DNA of 8,686 nt from an uncultured Verrucomicrobiota bacterium (GTDB lineage: Bacteria; Verrucomicrobiota; Kiritimatiellia; RFP12; UBA3636): NCBI GenBank assembly GCA_946612175.1, contig CAMOEO010000114.1:1-8686 (forward strand). The letters are read 5' to 3'. This document shows, one piece after another, positions 1-4,923 of this stretch. The position numbers and the translations under genes were made by a program. The notes under the pieces were generated by a model. It searched no databases. It was given only the letters and a program-made list of their open reading frames with translations, and was not told the DNA's origin. Every line of letters begins with the position of its first letter. Position 1 is the stretch's first letter.

Positions 1-23
1 CCGGAGACGAAGTAGACGGACAT
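1..23 (-). CDS. 5' end of an unidentified gene downstream of polA (partial)
   Basis: An ATG on the minus strand at 23-21 opens a frame reading MSVYFVSG to the window edge. All six complete codons after the ATG end in C, matching the strong GC3 bias of the real genes here. It lies 40 bases after the polA stop on the same strand, so it is probably a cotranscribed or closely following gene. There is no Shine-Dalgarno; the preceding bases (63-24 on the minus strand) are pyrimidine-rich, as in front of lepB. Eight residues are too few to name a product. A nucleotide kinase or coaE would be a common polA neighbour, but the residues do not show a P-loop. Confidence 0.4.
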
Positions 24-63
24 GATGGGTGCGGGAGGGGATGGAACGGAGGGGAAAGGGGGG

Positions 64-3000
64 CTAGTGCGCGGCGAGCCAGTCGGGGCCGGAGCCGACG
101 TCGACCTTGAGCGGAACGGCGAGCGGGAGGGCGCTTTCCATCGCCTCCTTCACGAGCGCGGAGACTTCCGCGACCTCGCCCTTCGGGCAGTCGAGGACGA
201 GCTCGTCGTGGATCTGCAGCACGAGGCGCGAGCGAAGGCCGCGCTCGCGCAGGGCCGCGTGGACGCGCACCATCGCGAGCTTGACGAGGTCGGCCGCGGA
301 GCCCTGCACGGGGGTGTTGACGGCGTTGCGCTCGGCGGCGGCGCGGACGGTGGCGTTGCGGGAGGAGATGTCGCGCAGCGGGCGGCGGCGGCCGAGGAGC
401 GTCGAGACGAAGCCGTCGCGGCGGGCGCGCGCGATGGTCTCGTCCATGAAGCGGCGGACGCCGGGGAACATCTCGAAGTAGGCCTTGATGAGGCCGTCGG
501 CCTGGTGGCGCGCGATGCCGAGGCGCTGCGCGAGGCCGAAGGCGGAGATGCCGTAGATGATGCCGAAGGAGACCTGCTTGCAGTGCGAGCGCTGCTCGCG
601 CGTGACGTCCTTCTCGTCGATGCCGTAGACGCGCGCCGCGGTGGCGGCGTGGATGTCCGCGTCGTGGCGGAAGGCGTCGATCATCGTCTCGTCGCCCGAG
701 AGCGAGGCCATCATCCGCAGCTCGATCTGCGAGTAGTCGGCGGAGACGAGGAGGTGGTCGGCGTCGGCCGCGACGAACGCGGCGCGGATGGGCTTGCCGC
801 GGTCGGTGCGGATCGGGATGTTCTGCAGGTTCGGGTTGTCGGAGGAGAGGCGCCCGGTCTCGGTGAGGGCCTGCTGGAAGGTGGTATGGACGCGGCCGTC
901 GCGCGGGTCGATGCACTGCGGGAGCTTGTCGACGTAGGTGGACTTGAGCTTCGAGACGGCGCGGTAGTCGAGGATGGCGGGGACGATCGGGTGCGCGGCG
1001 GCGAGGCCCTGCAGGACGTCCTCGGCGGTGGACCAGTGGCCGGTGGAGGTCTTGGCGGCGGCGGGGAGGCCGAGCGTCTCGAAGAGGACGCGGCCGAGCT
1101 GCTGCGGGGAGTCGAGGTTGAACGGGGCGCCGGCGAGCTCGTGGATGCGCGCGACGAGTCCGGCGAGCTCCTGCGCGAGGACGCCGGAGTAGCGCGCGAG
1201 GGCGGCGACGTCGATGCGGACGCCGGCGTCCTCCATGTCCGCGAGGACGGGGACGAGCGGGTTCTCGGCCTCGGCGTAGGCGCGCCAGGCGCCGCGCTCG
1301 CGGACGACCGGCTCGAGCGCGCGGTGGAGGCGGAGCGTCACGTCGGCGTCCTCGGCCGCGTACTCGGCGACGCGCTCCACGGGGACATGGTCCATCGTGA
1401 GCTGGCCCTTGCCGCGCGGACCGATCAGCGCCTCGATGGGGATCGGGTCGTAGTGCAGGAACTCGCGCGCGAGCGGATCCATGCCGTGGCGCTGCGTCGG
1501 GTCGAGGACGTAGTGCGCGAGCATCGAGTCGGCGATCGGCGGCGCGACCTCGATGCCGAGGCCGCGCAGGACGTGGAGGTCGAACTTCGCGTTGTGCGCG
1601 CACTTGGTCTTCGACGAGGCGAAGGCCGGGCCGAGCGCCTCGCGGACCTCCGCGGCGGGCAGGCCCGGCGCGGAGGCCGAAGGCGCAACCTCGGCGGGCG
1701 GGACGCCCGGGGCCTCGGGCGGGGCGAGATCGCCGAAGAGGTCGAGCTGGACGGGCGCCGGCGGGGCCTTCGCGAAGGGAAGGCTCTCCGCACCCGGCAT
1801 GCCGCCGCACGGAGTACTCCCCCCGTCGCTTCGCGCCACCCCCCTCTCGGAGGGGGGCGAGGACCGGGTGTCGAAGAACGAGAACAGATCGGGCTCCGCG
1901 GCGCCAACGACCGGGGGCGGGGCCCCCGAATCGCCGGCGGGGGCGGCGAGCGGGACGTACCAGCCCGTGCCCTCCTTCGTGGAGAAGGACATGCCCACGC
2001 AGCGGGCGTGGCGCGGGTCGAGGCCGGTCGTCTCGGTGTCGAAGGCGAACGCGGGGGCGGCGTCGAGCTCGGCGGCGAGGGCGGCGAGGTCCTCGGCGGT
2101 GCGGACGAGCCGGTAGTCGTGCGGCGTCGTGGCGGCCGTGGCGAGCGGGAGCGATCCCGAAGCTGAAGCTTCGGGCACAGAACCGGCTGACGCGGGGGCG
2201 GCGGGGGAGGCGGGCGCTTCCGGGACCGGCGCGGCGTCGGGATAGTAGCGGCGGAGGAGCGCGTTGAGCTCGTACTGGCGGCAGAAGGCCTCGAGCGCGG
2301 GGCGGTCGGGGTCGCGGAGGCGGAGGTCGTCGAGGGACTCGGCGATCGGGGCGTCGCGGCGGATCTCGGCGAGGCGGCGCGAGAGGCGCGCGAGGTCGGC
2401 GTGGGCGGCGACGGCCTCCCCGGCCTTGCCCTTGATCTCGGCGGCGTGGGCGATCACGCCCTCGACCGAGCCGTATTTCGCGAGGAGCGTCGAGGCGGTC
2501 TTGGGGCCGATGCCGGGGAAGCCGGGGATGTTGTCGGAGGAATCGCCCGCCATGCCGAGCCAGTCGACCATCTGCGCGGGGGAGGAGAGGCCCCATTCGG
2601 CGCAGACGCGGGCCGGGTCGTAGAGCTCGTCCTTCTCGCCGGGGACGTGGGAGGGGCGGCAGAGCCAGGTGCGGTCGGTGACGAGCTGCGCCATGTCCTT
2701 GTCGGGCGTGACGATCCAGGTCTCGAAGCCGGCGGCCTCGGCGCGGGCGGAGAGCGTGCCCATGAGGTCGTCCGCCTCGAACCCCGCCACGCGGAGGAAC
2801 GGCACGCGGAGCGCGCGGGCGAACGCCTCGGCGGGCCCGAGCGAGGCGGCGATGTCCTCGGGGAGCTTCTCGCGCTGGGCCTTGTACTCCGGGTAGAGCT
2901 CGTGGCGGAACGTGGGGGACGTGTCCATCACGAGCGCCGCGTGGGTGGCGCCGCGGCTCGAAAGCATGTCGCGGACGATGTTCGTGAAGACGAACAGGGC

Positions 3001-3114
3001 GGACGCGTTGAACCCCGACGACGTGAGCCTCGGGCGGCGCATCAGGGCGAAGTGGCCGCGGTAGAGCAGGGGCATCACGTCGACGACGAGGAGCCTGGGC
3101 GTGGTTTCGTTCAT
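64..3114 (-). CDS. polA: DNA polymerase I (5'-3' nuclease, 3'-5' exonuclease, polymerase)
   Basis: This 1016-aa DNA polymerase I fills gaps and removes RNA primers in replication and excision repair. Residues 1-295 are the FEN-type 5' nuclease: acidic metal ligands D12, D64, E113/D115/D116, D138/D140 and D191/D194, and a helix-hairpin-helix at GIGPKTA (201-207). Residues 296-332 are a Pro/Ala/Ser linker. Residues 333-605 are the DEDDy proofreading domain with its metal residues intact: DTETTGL (D359, E361), NAKFD (D512), YAAED (Y585, D589). Residues 610-1016 are the polymerase: motif A SADYSQIE (D793), motif B R842...K846...F850 with FGIIYG, motif C QIHDE (H969-E971). It is longer than E. coli Pol I (928 aa), mainly because of a roughly 80-residue low-complexity insertion between YVPL (386-389) and HNAKFD (507), part of which looks like an inserted repeat. 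The ATG at 3114 is preferred over the in-frame ATG at 3150, because a -10 box ends 7 bases before it and the upstream ATG lies inside the -35. Confidence 0.97.
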   Translation of the reverse strand: MNETTPRLLVVDVMPLLYRGHFALMRRPRLTSSGFNASALFVFTNIVRDMLSSRGATHAALVMDTSPTFRHELYPEYKAQREKLPEDIAASLGPAEAFARALRVPFLRVAGFEADDLMGTLSARAEAAGFETWIVTPDKDMAQLVTDRTWLCRPSHVPGEKDELYDPARVCAEWGLSSPAQMVDWLGMAGDSSDNIPGFPGIGPKTASTLLAKYGSVEGVIAHAAEIKGKAGEAVAAHADLARLSRRLAEIRRDAPIAESLDDLRLRDPDRPALEAFCRQYELNALLRRYYPDAAPVPEAPASPAAPASAGSVPEASASGSLPLATAATTPHDYRLVRTAEDLAALAAELDAAPAFAFDTETTGLDPRHARCVGMSFSTKEGTGWYVPLAAPAGDSGAPPPVVGAAEPDLFSFFDTRSSPPSERGVARSDGGSTPCGGMPGAESLPFAKAPPAPVQLDLFGDLAPPEAPGVPPAEVAPSASAPGLPAAEVREALGPAFASSKTKCAHNAKFDLHVLRGLGIEVAPPIADSMLAHYVLDPTQRHGMDPLAREFLHYDPIPIEALIGPRGKGQLTMDHVPVERVAEYAAEDADVTLRLHRALEPVVRERGAWRAYAEAENPLVPVLADMEDAGVRIDVAALARYSGVLAQELAGLVARIHELAGAPFNLDSPQQLGRVLFETLGLPAAAKTSTGHWSTAEDVLQGLAAAHPIVPAILDYRAVSKLKSTYVDKLPQCIDPRDGRVHTTFQQALTETGRLSSDNPNLQNIPIRTDRGKPIRAAFVAADADHLLVSADYSQIELRMMASLSGDETMIDAFRHDADIHAATAARVYGIDEKDVTREQRSHCKQVSFGIIYGISAFGLAQRLGIARHQADGLIKAYFEMFPGVRRFMDETIARARRDGFVSTLLGRRRPLRDISSRNATVRAAAERNAVNTPVQGSAADLVKLAMVRVHAALRERGLRSRLVLQIHDELVLDCPKGEVAEVSALVKEAMESALPLAVPLKVDVGSGPDWLAAH
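1791..1870. repeat. Palindromic repeat-like element inserted in frame in polA
   Basis: The segment is bounded by a perfect 7-bp inverted repeat (CACCCGG at 1791-1797, CCGGGTG at 1864-1870) and packed with dyads: CGGCATGCCG (1795-1804), GGAGTACTCC (1811-1820), a small CGC-GAA-GCG hairpin (about 1826-1834), and CCCCCCTC-TCG-GAGGGGGG (1839-1857, 8-bp stem, 3-base loop). It encodes about residues 415-442 of Pol I, a Ser/Gly/Pro-rich stretch (with PPSERGVARSDGG) in a loop that is short in ordinary DNA polymerase I. Another perfect 12-bp palindrome, CCTTCGCGAAGG (1767-1778), lies just outside and may belong to it, so the boundaries are uncertain. I infer a small non-autonomous palindromic element that kept the frame open; the inverted repeats are directly visible. 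Confidence 0.65.
2156..2175. repeat. Perfect 20-bp dyad in the polA interdomain linker
   Basis: CCCGAAGCT (2156-2164) is followed by a 2-base spacer and its exact reverse complement AGCTTCGGG (2167-2175). It encodes about PEASAS (314-319) of the linker between the 5' nuclease and the proofreading domain. The codons used (GAA, GCT, TCA, GCT) include T- and A-ending ones that are rare elsewhere in this gene, suggesting that the DNA, not the peptide, has an independent origin. It may be a second short palindromic insertion or a chance hairpin in a freely evolving linker. Confidence 0.5.
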
Positions 3115-3121
3115 GCGGCGG

Positions 3122-3150
3122 ATTCTAGCAGAACCGCCGTTCCGCGGCAA
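3122..3150 (-). promoter_or_regulatory. polA promoter, probably giving a leaderless mRNA
   Basis: On the minus strand TTGCCG (3150-3145) is separated by exactly 17 bases from TAGAAT (3127-3122), a good sigma70-type pair. Only 7 bases separate the -10 from the polA ATG at 3114, so the expected transcription start falls on or within a base or two of the A of the ATG. There is no room for a Shine-Dalgarno. I infer leaderless translation; cotranscription from the upstream gene remains possible too. Confidence 0.6.
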
Positions 3151-3155
3151 ACATG

Positions 3156-3186
3156 GGCCTGCCCCTTCGTCGTCCGACGGCAGGCC
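3156..3186 (-). terminator. Candidate hairpin terminator between the glycosidase-family gene and polA
   Basis: A perfect 8-bp inverted repeat, GGCCTGCC (3156-3163) and GGCAGGCC (3179-3186), encloses a smaller nested CGTC/GACG stem (3168-3179). It starts 9 bases after the TGA at 3198-3196 and ends just before the polA -35 box. On the minus strand it is followed by CATGTTTGCC, which has only a three-T run, so intrinsic termination would be weak. It could also serve as mRNA 3'-end protection. Confidence 0.4.
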
Positions 3187-3195
3187 GGCGGGACC

Positions 3196-4554
3196 TCATG
3201 GGTGCGCGGGCGGGGACAGCATCGAAGCCGCTTCCGCGGGGGAGAGGGAGGACTGGGCGAGGAAGAGGCCGTTGGCAACGGGGCGTGGACTGCCGTCGCT
3301 GGGATGGTTGACGATGGCGTCGCCGACGAGAAGGGTGGCGCTGCCGCCGCCGTCGAACTGGGCGACGTCGGTGCAGCCTTCGGCGGCGAGGAGGGTCGCC
3401 GCTTCGCGCGAGGGAAGGCCATGCGAGCGGGAGGAACGGCCGTCCGCCACCAGCAGCACGACCCGGTTCGTGCCGAGGCCGACCATGGTGCGCGGGTAGT
3501 CGTATTCCTCGTGCGTGTCGAAGAGGACGCCGTCGCGCATCGGCGTGGTCCAGGGCCGGACGGCCTCGGCGACCATGAAGAAGTCCTCGCCGACGCCGGG
3601 GTCGCGGTCGAAGCCCGCATGGAGGACGAGGTCCGGCCGTCCGCCGCCGAAGATGGGCTTCGGGCGGCGGGCGTCTTCGGGGGCCCGGGCGCCGAGGAGC
3701 GCCTTCGCGGTCCCGGCGGCGCTCCCGAGTCCGACGATCGCGCCTTCGAGCGGATCGCCGGAGAGCCTGTCGCCCTTTTCGACGGGGCCGAGGATCTCCA
3801 GCTCGCCGCAGCCCCAGTAGGGCGCGAGGAGGCCGGTCGGCGGGTTCTTGGAAAGGCCCGGGAAGTGGCGGACGCGGACGCCGGGAGCGGGAATCGGCTT
3901 CGTCCAGCGGGCGGTGAGGACGACGAGCTCGTCGGGCTGCTTCGCGGGGTCGGGATCGAGGTCCGCGAGCAGCGGGTTCACGAGGCGGAATGCATTCGTG
4001 ACGGCGCCGCCGCCCTCGGGGTGCGAGTGGATTTCGCCATGGAAGGCGAGCTTGCCGAGGCGCAGTTCGCGGCGGTCGGCGCGGTCGCGCCATTCGTAGA
4101 GCATCTCGTCGGGCCGGGAGTAGAGGACGCCGGGCGCGAGGTGGCCCGTGGTGACCAGTTCGCCGCCATGCCAGAAGCCTCCCGCGACGACGAGCCCGAG
4201 CGGCATGCCGTAGGTCGGCGAGCGGCGGCCGTTGTCGAAGAAGTCGCCGTTCACGCCGGCGATGACGCGGCCCGCGCCGGGTTCGGCGTCCAGCTCCCGC
4301 GCCAGCTCCGGGACGGTCGCCGTGCCGAAGAGACCGTCGCCGGCCTGGCGGACGCGGAAGCGAACGCCGAGGGCGGCGGTACGGTCGAGCGCGACCATGT
4401 GCACGTCGCACGCGGGGGCGTCGCGATGCAGCTCGATGCGCGTGATGCCGGGGGCGACGGGCGTTTCGGTGCGCGTCCAGGGGGCGGAGGGCGTTTGTCC
4501 GGCGGCGGCGAGCGCGGCCACGGCGGCGAGCGCGGCGGGAGGGATGGCGTTCAT
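3196..4554 (-). CDS. Phosphodiester glycosidase (NAGPA-like) family protein, probably exported
   Basis: This 452-aa protein belongs to the family named after human NAGPA, which removes GlcNAc from a GlcNAc-phospho-mannose diester. Bacterial members are mostly cell-envelope or secreted proteins that act, or are thought to act, on sugar phosphodiesters. Family marks are AGVNGDFFD (99-107), PDELVVLTARW (207-217), YPRTMVGLG (353-361), ADGR (370-373), and the C-terminal block with GLPSREAA (379-386), QFDGGGSATLLV (399-410) and RPVANGLFL (424-432). The N-terminus has a short Ala-rich hydrophobic stretch (residues 5-18) ending AAAGQ, consistent with a signal peptide, though it lacks basic residues. 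Starting at the ATG at 4563 would add MPR and a positive charge. The frame also runs up to an ATG at 4728, but that extension has many A/T-ending codons unlike the gene and crosses palindromes, so I reject it. Substrate unknown; the neighbouring genes give no pathway. Confidence 0.85.
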   Translation of the reverse strand: MNAIPPAALAAVAALAAAGQTPSAPWTRTETPVAPGITRIELHRDAPACDVHMVALDRTAALGVRFRVRQAGDGLFGTATVPELARELDAEPGAGRVIAGVNGDFFDNGRRSPTYGMPLGLVVAGGFWHGGELVTTGHLAPGVLYSRPDEMLYEWRDRADRRELRLGKLAFHGEIHSHPEGGGAVTNAFRLVNPLLADLDPDPAKQPDELVVLTARWTKPIPAPGVRVRHFPGLSKNPPTGLLAPYWGCGELEILGPVEKGDRLSGDPLEGAIVGLGSAAGTAKALLGARAPEDARRPKPIFGGGRPDLVLHAGFDRDPGVGEDFFMVAEAVRPWTTPMRDGVLFDTHEEYDYPRTMVGLGTNRVVLLVADGRSSRSHGLPSREAATLLAAEGCTDVAQFDGGGSATLLVGDAIVNHPSDGSPRPVANGLFLAQSSLSPAEAASMLSPPAHP

Positions 4555-4561
4555 GCGGGGC

Positions 4562-4567
4562 ATTCTA
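4562..4567 (-). promoter_or_regulatory. -10 box of the glycosidase-family gene
   Basis: TAGAAT on the minus strand (4567-4562) is followed by 7 bases and then ATGAACG, the same arrangement as at polA. No convincing -35 exists at 16-18 bases; that position (about 4585-4590) lies in the left arm of an inverted repeat, so an activator or repressor may act here. If this is the -10, the ATG at 4554 is the start and the mRNA is leaderless. Confidence 0.45.
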
Positions 4568-4583
4568 CCGCAAGTAGCGGTCT

Positions 4584-4604
4584 TCCGTTCTGGCGGAGAA
4601 CGGA
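4584..4604. promoter_or_regulatory. Operator-like inverted repeat at the -35 position of the glycosidase-family gene
   Basis: TCCGTTCT (4584-4591) and AGAACGGA (4597-4604) form a perfect 8-bp dyad with a 5-base spacer (GGCGG). It sits where the -35 box of the leftward gene should be, the classic place for a regulator to bind. It contains GTTC and GAAC half sites, but in the opposite orientation to the Gram-positive LexA box, so I do not call it a LexA site. The regulator is unknown. Confidence 0.5.
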
Positions 4605-4609
4605 CCGTA

Positions 4610-4641
4610 GTGGAATTCCACCGGCGCGCGGTCGGCGCGCC
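4610..4641. repeat. Two further adjacent palindromes in the intergenic region
   Basis: GTGGAATTCCAC (4610-4621) is a perfect 12-bp palindrome without spacer. It is followed at once by GGCGCGC (4623-4629), a 5-base loop and GCGCGCC (4635-4641), a perfect 7-bp stem. Neither is followed by a T-run, and neither lies in an obvious transcript, so protein-binding sites or repeat remnants are likelier than terminators. Confidence 0.5.
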
Positions 4642-4680
4642 AGCGATAGCGGGAGGAGGAGGAACATCGGTAGGGCATGG

Positions 4681-4770
4681 GGAAAGAGTAGCATGGGAAA
4701 CAGGGAAAATCAAGAGAAAAATAAACATTGAAATTACAAAATAAAATTTATGTAGAATTTGGATTCAAGG
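4681..4770. other. AT-rich island between divergent genes
   Basis: These 90 bases contain about 26 G/C (29%); the core 4701-4760 has 12 of 60 (20%), in a window otherwise far above 60% GC. The plus strand is strongly A-rich, with A-tracts near 4698, 4707, 4719, 4732, 4740 and 4745 at roughly helical spacing, as in bent DNA. Promoter-like pieces occur on both strands (plus: TTGAAA 4728-4733 and TAGAAT 4753-4758, with a poor 19-base spacer; minus: TTGAAT 4768-4763 with TTTATT 17 bases on), as expected by chance in such sequence. No gene, DnaA box or attachment site is recognisable. It may be an upstream element or a nucleoid-protein binding site. The rest of the non-coding interval 4555-4923 holds the dyads, the lepB promoter and the lepB leader. 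Confidence 0.6.
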
Positions 4771-4828
4771 CGGGGCGGCCGGATCGCCGTTCGGATCGCC
4801 TTGCGGATTCCGCTTCCGCGCTTTGCCG

Positions 4829-4857
4829 TTGAACCGCCGGGGGAGGGCGTGTATAAT
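4829..4857 (+). promoter_or_regulatory. lepB promoter
   Basis: TTGAAC (4829-4834), a 17-base spacer and a perfect TATAAT (4852-4857) form the best promoter in the window. Transcription would start near 4864, giving a leader of about 60 bases before the ATG at 4924. This argues against starting the protein at the upstream in-frame ATG at 4759. Confidence 0.8.
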
Positions 4858-4903
4858 CGGGGCCATCCTTTTGCCGGAACCGCAGACCCGCGTCCCGGCC
4901 CCG

Positions 4904-4923
4904 CTCCCCTCCCTTCCCGCGCC
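4904..4923 (+). promoter_or_regulatory. Pyrimidine-rich lepB translation leader without Shine-Dalgarno
   Basis: The bases just before the lepB ATG contain 15 consecutive pyrimidines (4904-4918) and no purine-rich stretch that could pair with the 16S rRNA tail. Initiation therefore probably relies on an unstructured leader or on ribosomal protein S1, which favours pyrimidine-rich RNA. The function is inferred; the composition is directly visible. Confidence 0.4.

Noticed and set aside
4584..4604. LexA/SOS box upstream of the glycosidase-family gene
   Set aside because: The GTTC and GAAC half sites face the opposite way from the known GAAC-N4-GTTC box, and the gene has no DNA-damage role.
4555..4728. 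N-terminal extension of the glycosidase-family protein from the ATG at 4728, which begins with a hydrophobic signal-like stretch (MFIFLLIF)
   Set aside because: Its hydrophobicity comes from the AT-rich island; many codons end in A or T unlike the gene, and it runs through three dyads and the -10 box.
22..4731. Long plus-strand open frames (22-2166, 2401-4731) opposite polA and the glycosidase-family gene
   Set aside because: They are antisense to genes with clear motifs, have Arg/Gly/Ala/Glu/Asp-rich translations without domains, and follow from the lack of stop codons in GC-rich DNA.
4681..4770. AT-rich island as a replication origin
   Set aside because: No TTATNCACA-like DnaA boxes or dnaA/dnaN genes are present; polA is not a usual origin marker.
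4759..4923. Upstream lepB start at 4759
   Set aside because: It lies before the TTGAAC-N17-TATAAT promoter, so the transcript would not contain it, and the added residues lack family similarity.
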